64,000 bases of DNA, from assembly GCF_001316005.1 (NCBI RefSeq), contig NZ_BBBJ01000002.1, positions 186,001-250,000 of the forward strand, given 5' to 3'. The translations under genes and the position numbers were made by a program. The notes beneath the pieces are model-generated. The model saw only the letters and a program-made list of their open reading frames with translations. It had not been told where the DNA came from and made no database searches. Below, one piece after another: positions 31,050 to 42,025 of this stretch. The DNA is from Vulcanisaeta distributa JCM 11217. GTDB taxonomy: Archaea; Thermoproteota; Thermoprotei; Thermoproteales; Thermocladiaceae. Each line of letters begins with the position of its first letter. Position 1 is the stretch's first letter.

Positions 31050-31783
31050 CTCTTCCTCACACTTATTACCTGTGCCTTTGGTAATAATGACTCAAACCAC
31101 TTCCTATAGGCTTCCCTATTTTCCTTCCAAGCCCTGTACTCATCAATGAACTTCCCATAGCCATCCTCAAACTCCATCTCATCAACCATAATTATTGTGT
31201 CGGGTACTGGGCATACCTCAGCACATATTCCGCAACCCTTGCAGTAGGCTAGGGCTGGGTTGAAGTAGCCGTCTGGCGTAACATCAAATACGGAGTCTGG
31301 GCAATACTCCCAACACAGGCTACACTTTATGCACTTGTCGAAGTTAATCACGGGTCTGTAATGCTTGGCAGTGCCACCCGTGAAGTATGGGTTCCTCTGG
31401 TTCGGCTTTAGGCCTGGTATTGCGCCGCCAATCATCATGTCCTTCCAACCAGGTAGGTGCGGTGGTTCGTACTTATACGGTAAGCCCTCGCCAGGTTTAA
31501 CCTCCCTCAACTTAACGAGTGATTGGTAAGCCTCTAAAGCCCTGTTAACCCTCTCACTGGGCTTATCAAGGCTCTCCAGGTATTTCTTGACATCATCAAG
31601 AGTGAGTATATTGGGCATTACCTTAGCAATGGCGCCAAGGACCCTCTCCACAGTCCCATCGTCTGGGAATGTCCAGAAATCACCAATACTCCTCTCACCA
31701 TAAACCACGACTAGGGTATATGGCGAGTCCCTGGCGGGTATGAACTTAAGCAATTCATCGGGGGGGCTTCTCTTAGAAACCAC
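31046..31783 (-). CDS. porD: 2-oxoacid:ferredoxin oxidoreductase ferredoxin-like subunit (PorD)
   Basis: A 245-residue protein whose C-terminal half is an 8Fe ferredoxin: CIKCSLCWEYCPDSV and YCKGCGICAEVCPVPDTI. The N-terminal 140 residues (DSPYTLVVVYGERSIGDFWT and following) are an extra domain not present in the usual ~90-residue PorD; they may fold against PorC, which is short here. Stop and start overlap with porA (ATGA) and only 2 bp separate it from porC. Confidence 0.85.
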   Translation of the reverse strand: MVSKRSPPDELLKFIPARDSPYTLVVVYGERSIGDFWTFPDDGTVERVLGAIAKVMPNILTLDDVKKYLESLDKPSERVNRALEAYQSLVKLREVKPGEGLPYKYEPPHLPGWKDMMIGGAIPGLKPNQRNPYFTGGTAKHYRPVINFDKCIKCSLCWEYCPDSVFDVTPDGYFNPALAYCKGCGICAEVCPVPDTIIMVDEMEFEDGYGKFIDEYRAWKENREAYRKWFESLLPKAQVISVRKR

Positions 31784-31785
31784 GA

Positions 31786-32149
31786 TTAATAATCCACCAG
31801 CCTTAACTTCAGGTGGACTGGTTGAATGCCCTGCCAGGCCCAGGACTCAACACCCTTGAGTATTGTGTCATCAAGCACTATCGAGACATCCACGTAGTCA
31901 GGCTCAACCCTAGCCGCCTCGGCATCAAGGATCTCCTCATTGGCGCCCTTAGCCACAACCACAAAGTACTTAGCTGGCACACCATCTCTCTCCGGATCAT
32001 CACCATACCTCTGATAAGATAATGCGACATTACCCGCCATCCTGGCCGCATAAACAATCCCCCTGGATAAATTCCTCGCCAAATGCCTCTGGTGTATTCC
32101 CCCTGTAGATGATCTCTATCGTGTATATACTTGGAGCTTGAACAGACAT
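31786..32149 (-). CDS. porC: 2-oxoacid:ferredoxin oxidoreductase gamma-like subunit (PorC), short and divergent, frameshifted
   Basis: About 122 residues from ATG 32149. The start VQAPSIYTIEIIYRG fits the gamma subunit, but the following glycine motif GRGGQG is not seen and the reading is IYRGIHQRHLARNLSRGIVYAAR. Later YQRYGDDPERDGVPAKYFVVVAK matches the PorC segment with the GaERRGxP pattern. It is well below the usual ~180 residues; the missing part may correspond to the extra N-terminal domain of PorD. A five-C run (32099-32103) breaks the frame; four restore it. First gene of the operon; TATA-like sequence lies near 32175. Confidence 0.72.
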
Positions 32150-32277
32150 TTTAATCAATCATTACTAATATTGTACTTTTAAAGTAATGCCTTCCTAGGT
32201 ATATTAAAAATAACACACTCGATACGTGATTTACGTAGACTCCGGTTTATAAACAATAATATATAACGTATATAGAT

Positions 32278-32658
32278 TTACGAAACTAACTGCTCGATTC
32301 TTTCTCTGACACGGGCGAGGGCCTCTACATTCTCCCTGAAATCATCCATTAAGTTATTTACGAAGTTTTCATCAATCTCCTCGGGCCTAGCTAGGGCTTC
32401 TCGTACCATCTCTTCGAGCGTGGCGCATCTCCTGAATACGTAATACATGGCGTCAATATCGGCATCGCTTAGGCTTATTATCCCGGCCTCCATTGCCTTA
32501 GAAATCACGCCCCCCCAACCCCCCCAATCACCTATGGTTCTTTCCTCAGGAACTTCTATATTTTCCTCCCTTAATCTTTCAAGCAACTTCTCCACGGTAA
32601 GCGTTACGGCATTTCTCAACCCAGTAATTATTGCATTTAACCTATCAATCACAGCCAT
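32278..32658 (-). CDS. Hypothetical small helical protein
   Basis: Unrecognised acidic protein of 126 residues, predicted almost all helical (DRLNAIITGLRNAVTLTVEK, FRRCATLEEMVREALARP, NLMDDFRENVEALARVRERI). Two seven-C runs close together (about 32512-32526) give GDWGGWGGVISK; without the extra codons it would read GDWGWGVISK. It lies alone between the por and mcm operons, 128 bp after the por start and 50 bp before the mcm stop. No motif that I know. Confidence 0.6.
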   Translation of the reverse strand: MAVIDRLNAIITGLRNAVTLTVEKLLERLREENIEVPEERTIGDWGGWGGVISKAMEAGIISLSDADIDAMYYVFRRCATLEEMVREALARPEEIDENFVNNLMDDFRENVEALARVRERIEQLVS

Positions 32659-32708
32659 ACCTAGAAATTAATGGATATAAGTATTTCGTGTTATAAAAAT
32701 AAGGCCAC

Positions 32709-34770
<2,062 letters not shown>

Positions 34771-34774
<4 letters not shown>

Positions 34775-35280
34775 TGTAGGCCCACCACTGCATTGAGGAA
34801 TTCCTTGATTATTGGTGCGATGGATTTGACGAGTTCCTCCTCCTCAATGGTGAGCTTGTCCAGGAAGTCCCTGGAATCCGCGATACCAGGGTTGACAGCA
34901 AGTAACGTGAGTATCTTCCTAAGCCTCAACTGGGCGAGTTCCCTCAATTGTTGGGCGTATATCCTAACGCTCTTCTGGTCACCGCTAACCATGCTAAGTC
35001 TAGCCCTAATGTAGAAGTCCCTGGGCAACTCCCTTAATTCGCTAGGAGCCCTATTCTCGAGCCAAACCCTCTTAAGAATCTCCTCACTACCGACTTTATC
35101 CTCGTCAAGCAGAGAGGCAACACCGCGCTTAATCAGGACCTCAAGCACGTTGGGTGGTGCATTAATTACGGAACCAGCCTTGGCAGGGGCAATACTGATT
35201 ATGCCTAGGTTAACCCCCCCATCAACGTCCCGTGTCAACACAGCCCTAACGCTAGGCATTAAGTACGAAAAACCCATCAA
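34771..35280 (-). CDS. gins23: GINS complex subunit (probably Gins23)
   Basis: A 169-residue protein with an N-terminal small beta domain (MPSVRAVLTRDVDGGVNLGI, GSVINAPPNVLEVLIKRGVA) and a C-terminal helical domain (LPRDFYIRARLSMVSGDQKS, LRELAQLRLRKILTLLAVNP). This order, and its position immediately before mcm with a 4-bp overlap, match the crenarchaeal Gins23-MCM pair known from Sulfolobus. GINS bridges MCM and RecJ-like/Cdc45 in the replisome. TATA-like ctttttaattgg lies about 28 nt upstream, favouring a leaderless start at 35280 or 35277. Confidence 0.75.
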
Positions 35281-35345
35281 AAGTAACTACCACAAACCAA
35301 TTAAAAAGGCACTACAGGAAAAGGATAAGTAATATTGATGAGATC

Positions 35346-35489
35346 CTAAGATGCGAAATCACGGCAATCCCCCCCATCCATCACCTCCTCAATGGCTCTC
35401 TCAATCTCCTCAACAGTGATAGAACCACCAAGCCTAATCACAATCCTCCTCTTAGCAGCGTCCTTAGCCATGCCCTCACTAGTTGGCAT
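35346..35489 (-). CDS. Small hypothetical protein (47 aa)
   Basis: ATG 35489 opens MPTSEGMAKDAAKRRIVIRL and ends CRDFAS. The middle (GGSITVEEIERAIEEVMDG) is a strand followed by an amphipathic helix, and a seven-C run gives an extra Gly (DGGD), the same mark found in real genes here. Codon use matches neighbours. It precedes the GINS gene in the same direction. No family recognised; it could be a small DNA- or RNA-binding protein. Confidence 0.4.
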   Translation of the reverse strand: MPTSEGMAKDAAKRRIVIRLGGSITVEEIERAIEEVMDGGDCRDFAS

Positions 35490-35529
35490 ATCAAGCCACT
35501 AAATTAAGCATTCGCCTAAGACCCACAAC

Positions 35530-35971
35530 CTAACCCAACTGCTGGGATTTGGTAACATCCATGTAATCAACCTCAACCACATCCCTAGGATTAACACCAA
35601 GGGACCTACTCAGATGGTCAAGCACGTCAAGCATAATCAGCACTGGCGCCATAATCGGAGAAGGCGGAGAACTGAAGGCCAGAATGTGCAATAATCCTAA
35701 CCTCAGTCTCTGAACCACGCTCAATAACTAAGGTCATGCAGGCGAGGTAATGACCAATCCTAAAGAAGAGCTTCTGCCCAAATGCAACGGTAACCCTGGG
35801 GGGGCTCGTGCTCAAAACCGTGAAGTAAATATTAGATGCAGGGTCATAATCCTTAATCACGTTAATGACGGAATCAAAACCCACCGGAAATATCGCCCTA
35901 ATTCCGTGAGCCAAAACCCTACTACTCATTAAATCAGCTTGAATCAAGCTATTCTTAAAGATGTTCGTCAC
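35530..35971 (-). CDS. Hypothetical protein, frameshifted
   Basis: About 147 residues joined. The first frame reads MTNIFKNSLIQADLMSSRVL, then FPVGFDSVINVIKDYDPASN, YFTVLSTSPPRVTVAFGQKL and VIERGSETEVRIIAHSGLQF. The second frame continues LDVLDHLSRSLGVNPRDVVE and ends VTKSQQLG. The break is between about 35630 and 35700. The alternating strands with a closing helix recall a START/SRPBCC-like or similar small alpha-beta fold, but I do not recognise the family. A seven-G run yields the PP of STSPPRV. Confidence 0.5.
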
Positions 35972-36299
35972 ATTGTTACTCTTAGATAAGTTAAGGATGT
36001 TCTTAATTACGTAATTGACATACTTAAGCTAACATTCTGAGGAAGGTTAATAAGCAGTGTTAATGATTAAGTAATTAGATGAGCTTCTCCCGTCCCCCCC
36101 ACTGAATACGATGATGTGAACCGGGCCGGCAGTGATCAACCTCTAGTAAATCAACACATTAATGTTAATGCTCATCTAACCCCCCCGTCTCATCACACCT
36201 CAGCCTAGGATGCCCCCCCAATCACCATCACTCAACGCCCAAAATGCCTCATTAACCTTGCCCAGGAATTTTTCAAAATAACTCCGACAATTATATTAT
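35972..36299. other. Intergenic region with a possible structured RNA
   Basis: No coding frame is supported. The stretch holds three seven-base C runs and a perfect 10-bp inverted repeat (ttagatgagc at 36075-36084, gctcatctaa at 36170-36179). See the separate entry. Confidence 0.4.
36075..36179. ncRNA. Candidate structured RNA closed by a 10-bp inverted repeat
   Basis: Perfect complement ttagatgagc / gctcatctaa encloses 85 nt that includes cactgaatacgatgatgtg. That inner part can form a CAC/GTG stem around TGA and GATGAT, the sheared G-A pattern of a kink-loop bound by L7Ae. This suggests an L7Ae-binding RNA such as an H/ACA-like guide, but I cannot find an ACA tail or assign a target, and the strand is uncertain. 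A transcriptional terminator or attachment site is also possible. Confidence 0.3.
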
Positions 36300-36867
36300 A
36301 TGAGGTATGGCGTCCTCATAATAGTCCTAGACATGGTAATAGCAATCCTCTCAGTACATCATGCACAACTTCCATGGTTAGGAGGTGGTGCATGAGTAGT
36401 TATCCCATGGTACCCATAAATCCTCTTTGCAGTCCTAGTCATCTCTCACCTTGTTAGGCTATGTAATTTTACCCGTTCTACTTCTCAACCAGTAATGGTG
36501 CCATATTCATAGTCACCATCTTAATCCTGCTATTGTTCGGTATTGTAGGTATTGGTTAGGTCTTCGGCAGTGATTTAGCTTCTTGCGCACCTCCTTTACG
36601 GTGATAGGAAATTCCTCATTGACCTAACGCTTATTCAGCACGTGTTAATGACCGTTTATAGGATATCCTGAACTCGTAATAAACGGCAATAAGGCCATTA
36701 TCAGGGCGCCGCTGAGTAAAGACGCGAGTATTAAGCTAATGAACTATCTAAATCAATACATGAATAAATCAATAGAAGAAGATTATAAATACTCCCGTTG
36801 GTGCTTGGTTTTTGTCTCACCATATTTTAAAATAGGCTTTTTAACCCGAGAACCAGTTTATTACTAG
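36300..36867 (+). pseudogene. Membrane protein with cytoplasmic tail, broken by several indels
   Basis: Reading frames that follow each other without gap suggest one gene of about 185 codons. It opens MRYGVLIIVLDMVIAILSVH, continues with hydrophobic segments ILFAVLVISL, LLGYVILPVLLLNQ and IFIVTILILLLFGIVGIG, then a soluble tail LAHLLYGDRKFLIDLTLIQH, LVINGNKAIIRAPLSKDASI, LNQYMNKSIEEDYKYSRWCL and ends LTREPVYY. At least four frame changes (about 36393, 36440, 36559 and 36675) make it a pseudogene as written, though assembly error is as likely. Its TAG overlaps the GTG of the next gene (TAGTG), so the two look translationally coupled. Confidence 0.45.
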
Positions 36868-37693
36868 TGGAGCTTAAGGATGAACTCCTACAATTACTAG
36901 AGCGGGATAAGGAGCTTAGGTATGCGGTGATGGGGGGGCTACTTGGGATTACTGATGTTCAATCAAGTCTCAAGCAATTAGTTGATGCACTAAGTAAGGT
37001 GCTTAATGCCGTTGATGGTCTCGCCAGGAATCAAGCAGTCATGGTAGATACATTAAATAGAGTACTCGAGATTACTAAACGGCTGGCAGAAACAGAAGAA
37101 AGCCATCTGGAGATGACGAGGAATGCCCTAGAGATTAGCCAAAGGCATCTTGAAATAAGCCAAAAAATACTTGAAAACCAGGAGAGGCTATGGCAAGATG
37201 TGGAGAAGTTATGGCAAGAGGTTAGGAAGACGAATGAGAATATTGAGAGAATGTGGAGGAAGGTTAGCGATATTGAACGTAGACTTCGTGATCTCTCTAA
37301 GAATTATGGTGGTCTTTCTAAGAGTATTGGTTTATTGATTGAGCGTGATACTAGGCACTACCTACCACTTGGGTCGGGAGAAGACTTAACCTCAGTATTG
37401 AGAGACTTGAAAGACGCGTAATCGAGGATATAGGTGAATTTGATGGTTATGCTGATGTTGGTGATAAGGTGGTTGTGGCTGAGGTTAAGACTACGCTTAG
37501 GTTTAGGGATGTGGAGGACTTCGTGGAGAAGGTCAATAAGTTAAGGCGAGCGATGGCGGGCAAGGAAGTCATTGCCATAATCGCCTACGTATTCAAGGCC
37601 AGGGACTTCAGCAAGGCCGTGGAGCTAGCCAAGGCCAATGGCATAAAAATTATCAGGCACATCCACGAAGAAGACTTCGAGGAAATTACGTAG
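36867..37693 (+). CDS. Coiled-coil PD-(D/E)XK nuclease-like protein (DUF3782 type), frameshifted
   Basis: About 276 residues. The first 150 are a long coiled coil (LVDALSKVLNAVDGLARNQA, RHLEISQKILENQERLWQDV, LWQEVRKTNENIERMWRKVS), followed by a PD-(D/E)XK-like core: DIGEFDGYADVGDKVVVAEV with the Asp of EFDG and the Glu-x-Lys of AEVKT, then VNKLRRAMAGKEVIAIIAYV. Such proteins are multicopy in Thermoproteales and Sulfolobales and of unknown role. One T is missing at about 37370 (acttggg for actttggg). GTG 36867 overlaps the upstream stop. Confidence 0.75.
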
Positions 37694-38326
37694 ATTTAAC
37701 GTTAACGTGGTTTCAATAGGGTTGCTCATTACTAGGGCTATTATTACCGTAGAAGCATCTCTGATTAACAATGGTACTCAGCACCATAACTGGTTATGGA
37801 GTGTTACTAACGTGATCAACCTACTATCCACATAAACGCCCACAAGCGTGTCACCACACTTATTCGCCAACTTCGAAGACGCACTCATCACTCACTAATT
37901 ATCCTTACAGGGAACGATACAAATGCCATTAATCACAACACTACCATGTGAGTAATAATAAAGAATGACCATTAAATTACCGAAGTACTATAATATTATT
38001 GCCGCGGTGGAGATATCCATAATAAATGGCATCAATGAAAATGGGGATTGGGAGGACTAGGCAAAACCCCCCCGTAGAAACAGAATTAATAATAAGTAAG
38101 GGCAACAACCGCAATGGTTATCGTGCTAATCGCAATCAACCCTCAAACCCAAGCCCTACCACCCACTACTTACGAGTACCCTTTATGAGTCATAACGTGA
38201 AGAACACGAACACACCAATGACGCGCCTCAAAATAAATAGCCAAAACAGTGCAAGGCTCAGCGATAAACCACTACTGAGGCGCCACAGCACTAAGGGCAT
38301 TAATGAGCAACTCCCTATCCTCACCA
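37694..38326. other. Region without a supportable gene
   Basis: No frame longer than about 40 codons looks real. On the minus strand, short hydrophobic stretches (LSLSLALFWLFILRRVIGVF near 38270 and IAISTITIAVVALTYY near 38125) may be remains of a membrane protein cut by stops; a seven-C run at about 38067 is also present. A long plus-strand frame here lacks coding character. Confidence 0.4.
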
Positions 38327-39793
38327 TTACATACTATCACCGTACCCAACCACCTTACGAACCCTAACACCAAGCCCAACAAGCTCATCCCTAAGTCTCC
38401 TCGCCTTCCCGGAATCACCCAGTGAAATTAATACGCAGGACTCGGTATACCCGTAGCCCCTCCCATTACGGGCCTGGACGTGTGCACATGCCACCTCCTG
38501 ATATTGTATCTCCTAAGCACACCAACCACATCATCAACGCTCGGCAACCTCCTCGGCTCACCATAAAACCTCTCATAAACACCGAGCATCCTCAGGATGC
38601 GCTTAGTGTCCTCAATGGGAACGTAAATCTCGAACTCACCATCACGCTATTAACACTGACGTTGAATCCAGCCTTTCTCAAATCATTGGCTATGGCCATC
38701 GCCAGGCCACCGTCGCTAGTCGACCTGCTCAGGTACCATCCACGCCCCATGTTGTGCTTCCTCAATATCAATTCATGACCAAGCACGTTAATGACTGGGT
38801 ACTTGGCGTAGGTCAGGCAGGGCGTCGAGTACTTAACAGCATCCACCAACTTAACAACCCTATCAGTAAGCCCGTACGTAGGCCACGAACCAGCCAAACC
38901 AACGATGTCACCAATCACCAACGCCTTAACCGGGCAAAGAACATAATGCTCACTACCCCCCCTACCCGAAGAACCACCAAAGAACCCACCAGAACAACCA
39001 TAAAGCCCACACAAAACTCATCCATAAACCTCCTAACAGGCTCATCAACAACAAACGAAAAACCAATGTCAAAGGAACCACGACCAACATGACCAAGAAC
39101 ACCATCACCCAAAAACCAACCAAACAACGAAGCCCTACCAATAAAACCATTAACCGCATAATAAACAAACCTGACCTGCTTCTTCACTTTAACACTGCTC
39201 CAGTTACTTATGATGTTTCTGAGCCAGGGGGTTAGGTGGTTGGGTATCTTAGGATTATTGAGGAGATCTTGGGCTTTGATGTTATTAACCCTGAATATGT
39301 CTAGGTCGTGCTTATTCGCAATAACTACGTGGTATGAGACGGATAGTCCTCTCTTTCCTTCTGCCGCTGTTATGTAGAAGCGCGCTGTCAATTTCTTCTC
39401 ACGTAGGTAATTCCCCACCGCGAATATAAATGACGATATTAAGTGCGGATCTGGCGTCGATATTGATGTTATATTGCCACTTAAGTACACGTCACTTATT
39501 GCGAGCCCTGCTAAGACCTGCCTTAAGGTATCATGGTCAAGATTCGCCTTATCTAACTCAATATTTAATTTGAACGATTCACTTAACTCGTGCATCCTAG
39601 TGCCTAATCCTGAATTTCGCACATTCTTAACGCTATTGCGCTTTATTTCATCCCAATTATTTACTATCTCATTGCTTAAGTTCGTCAGCAAGTTGTTGAG
39701 CTCTGACAACCTAATCTCTGAGCCATGTAGGTCCTTCGCTAGGTCCCGAATTGTGGCCATAGTTGATGCCCTTAACCACGGGTATTTAAGCAT
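38327..39793 (-). CDS. LAGLIDADG-type protein with two motifs, frameshifted
   Basis: About 485 residues. After a helical N-terminal region (SELNNLLTNLSNEIVNNWDE), the two LAGLIDADG helices are LRQVLAGLAISDVYLSGN (about residues 90-107) and ASLFGWFLGDGVLGHVGRG (about 221-239), each with the expected acidic residue, about 130 residues apart as in single-chain homing endonucleases. The C-terminal part contains YAKYPVINVLGHELILRKHN and GRGWYLSRSTSDGGLAMAIA, ending CVLISLGDSGKARRLRDELV. Breaks near 39000, 38645 and 38470. It is not within an intron or intein. Codons around 38980-39170 are unusually T/G-rich. Confidence 0.65.
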
Positions 39794-39870
39794 TACCCCA
39801 ATTGGTGTAATGTAAAATTGAACATTAAATAAAGGATAGCATTATAAAGCCTTGCACTAAGTTAGGTGCA

Positions 39871-40084
39871 ATGGTCTACATAAACACGGGCATAAGAATT
39901 CGCTGCCCCCAAATGTGGTAATTATGGAACATTAATCATAAAGACTAAAGGTAAGTATAGGCAGGCCTACGTAATCCACTGGCCAGATAAACAGCACTAC
40001 ATATCAAAGTTCCTCCTCCTCGAAATGGGAATAGACATTGACAAAATCCCTCCCGCAACTGATAAGGCGGAGAATCACCGTTAA
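39871..40084 (+). CDS. Small zinc-binding protein, frameshifted
   Basis: ATG 39871 gives MVYINTGIRIRCP; a five-C run at 39906-39910 breaks the frame, and with four Cs it continues KCGNYGTLIIKTKGKYRQAY, VIHWPDKQHYISKFLLLEMG and ends TDKAENHR, about 70 residues. The single CPKCG knuckle plus the YVIHWPDKQHY segment resembles short crenarchaeal proteins seen beside mobile or defence genes. One knuckle alone would need a dimer to bind zinc. It is hidden to simple ORF calling because of the break. Confidence 0.55.
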
Positions 40085-40119
40085 ATCAAATAATCCTCAT
40101 TTTAACCAATGAAGAAACA

Positions 40120-40158
40120 CTTATAAATAATAGGACCCCCCCATAAAAGTGCGGTGAT
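40120..40158 (+). promoter_or_regulatory. TATA box and Shine-Dalgarno of rps30e
   Basis: cttataaataat (40120-40131) is a good TATA box, predicting a transcript start near 40152. GGTGAT at 40153-40158 is a strong ribosome-binding site for the archaeal 16S tail, 5 nt before the codon ATA at 40164. This decides the start position of S30e. Confidence 0.55.
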
Positions 40159-40163
40159 AGAAT

Positions 40164-40322
40164 ATACCATCCCACGGCAGTCTTACAAAGGCAGGCAAGG
40201 TGAGGAGTCAGACGCCTAGGATTCCGCCTAAGCCTAGGAAGAATCTTATTCCTAGGAGGAGGAATAGTCGTAATTATAGGCGTTTGCTTTATAGGCTTGG
40301 TCAGGGTCAGCAGGTTTCGTGA
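40164..40322 (+). CDS. rps30e: 30S ribosomal protein S30e, apparent AUA start
   Basis: Very basic 52-residue frame. [20 protein letters not shown] followed by [20 protein letters not shown] is the S30e signature (family start [18 protein letters not shown]). The first codon is ATA where ATG is expected, with an in-frame stop TAG two codons before it, so no ATG, GTG or TTG start is available upstream. The Shine-Dalgarno GGTGAT is 5 nt before it. Either AUA serves as start or ATG has been misread. It was missed by normal ORF calling. It is convergent with the gene that follows, 9 bp away. Confidence 0.8.
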   Translation: MPSHGSLTKAGKVRSQTPRIPPKPRKNLIPRRRNSRNYRRLLYRLGQGQQVS

Positions 40323-40331
40323 TTTTGTTGT

Positions 40332-41803
40332 TTAAAATTTGTTTTGTTTCTTTTGTTTTGTGTGTTTGATTTGTATGGTTTCGTATAGTGTTGCTAGTAG
40401 TGTTAGTAGTGTTGTTGTGGTGAGTGTTGGGTAGGGCGTGTCGCTTATTAGGTAGTACCATTGGTCTTTGATTAGGGTTTTTGGTGTTGTTAGGTATGTG
40501 GTGCAGTGGCCTAGTTGGCATTGTGTGTATATGATTGTGTTGTTGCTGGTGTAGTCCATGTATAGGCTTGGTCCTAGGTCTCCGCTTATCCCTGACCATG
40601 AGAACCTGGTTACCCTGGTCAGCACTTCACCGTTATTCACATTAACTATTATGAGTGCCTCGGGTAGGCACACGTAACCGCTCGCTGTGTACGTTAATGC
40701 GAATGGGCTTGCCAGTACTAGGAAGTAATCGCCCACTAGGTGGATTGCACCGGCGCTGAAGGAGTATATCTCCACGGCGTAGCTCGTGCGCACCAGGGTG
40801 GTTTGTAGCTCCAGATCGCCCTGTCCATGAGTACCGTGCCGTTTGGAGCCACTGTGCTCATGATAAGCGTGTTGTCGTTCATCATTAGTACTATGGCCTT
40901 ATCTCCATACGTCGTTACAGAGGTTAGATAGCCCATTATTGGTATTGACCAGGTCTCGTTGGTCACCATGTTCGTACCGCATATGCGGGTCCCGCATAGG
41001 TAGATTACCGTGTTGTTTATTACGCCGTAAATCCTGGCGACGCTTGATGGCGACGTAATGAATATACTCCTTACCACCCCCCCGCCGCTTGCCCTATTTA
41101 GTAGATATACGTGTATTGTCTTGTTGCATGGCACGGTCATTAATACGTATTTGGTGCCTTCATGGATTCCTATATTACCTGTTGTGCTGTATGGACCACA
41201 TACGTCAGTTAATGTTTGGTTCCAGGATAATGTGACGTATGGTGGTGAATTACTTAGCCTATAGTAGGTGATGACCATGCTATTAGTTGATGGTGGGAAT
41301 TCCAGTACGTATACGTGATTATTGACTACATTAAATATGATGATTTCTGGCGTGATGGCAATCGTCGTGGAATTCGTGATGATACCCGTTAATGTGTTTA
41401 TCACGGTCACGTTTATTGTAGTTACTATAAGAGGCGGTTGTACGTGATCCTCGTACGTTATAACGAATAGTTCACTACCAACTAGTGAGAAGGTAATCAA
41501 TGGTTGTGCGAGGCTGCTTGACATTATTTTCGTTACCCATAGTGTTTTGCCATTGACCATGTTAACGCCCTTAACACCTATTATGGTGATTAATCCATAG
41601 CGCGTAGGCACTGATTGTTCATAATACAGTATTGCCTCGCTACTTGATGCAGCGGCCACCTGGTATGGACCTAGACTTAGTGTTCCTATGTATGGGAGTG
41701 GACTCCCGAATGCGTACATGTATATCGCATAACCATCAAGTGCCGCTAGTATTACTACGGCGATCAGCAATGCCTTACGAATAAATTGCCCACTCATTAA
41801 CAA
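40332..41803 (-). CDS. Secreted or membrane-anchored beta-repeat protein, frameshifted
   Basis: About 490 residues. An N-terminal membrane helix (KALLIAVVILAALDGYAIYM) is followed by an extracellular beta-rich region with many NxT/NxS sequons (TTINVTVINTLTGIITNSTT, NMVTNETWSIPIMGY, VAPNGTVLMD) and repeated tryptophan/aspartate strands that suggest a propeller-like fold of PQQ type. A C-terminal hydrophobic helix (TTTLLTLLATLYETI) and a Lys-rich tail end it. The frame breaks near 40800, where CCC should be CCCC. Unknown role, perhaps a surface-layer-associated or sensing protein. The start may be ATG 41797. Confidence 0.6.
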
Positions 41804-41810
41804 TGACTTA

Positions 41811-41983
41811 CTAATGGAGTTTCTTATAAAGTATTGCCAATGCCGTCAATAGCACCATTATTGTAAGTGCCATGTATGGCATATCGTTTTACTAGGTAAT
41901 ATAGCTGATTCTCGATATTGATCTGTTCAACCATTTTGGATAGTCCCCCCCTTATTCCTTAATTCTTTTTCGCGTTCATGCAT
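41811..41983 (-). CDS. Small tail-anchored protein, frameshifted
   Basis: Two frames combine to about 56 residues: MHEREKELRNKG, LSKMVEQINIENQLYYLVKR and then the hydrophobic MALTIMVLLTALAILYKKLH at the end. The order, a charged helix followed by a C-terminal membrane segment and a basic end, suggests a tail-anchored protein. Breaks at the seven-C run 41945-41951 and near 41880. It ends 8 bp before the start of the beta-repeat protein and is likely co-transcribed with it. Tentative. Confidence 0.35.
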
Positions 41984-41992
41984 AGCCGTAAG

Positions 41993-42004
41993 TACTTTTA
42001 AATT
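41993..42004 (+). promoter_or_regulatory. TATA box of the MNT-HEPN operon
   Basis: gtacttttaaat lies 26-28 nt before ATG 42026 and fits a leaderless transcript for the antitoxin-toxin pair. Confidence 0.5.
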
Positions 42005-42025
42005 GGCTATTGCCCTTGATTTTAA

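Noticed and set aside
36100-36180. tRNA-like reading on the minus strand (GGTTCACATC resembling a T arm)
   Set aside because: No acceptor or anticodon arm can be drawn around it.
37780-37895. Minus-strand 36-codon frame beginning MSASSKLANKCGDTLVGV
   Set aside because: Short, no family match, no promoter and no overlong G/C run that would mark a coding region; left as unsupported.
38026-38367. Plus-strand open frame of 113 codons
   Set aside because: Asn/Pro/Thr/His-rich reading with no motif; it is the shadow of minus-strand sequence and overlaps the end of the LAGLIDADG gene.
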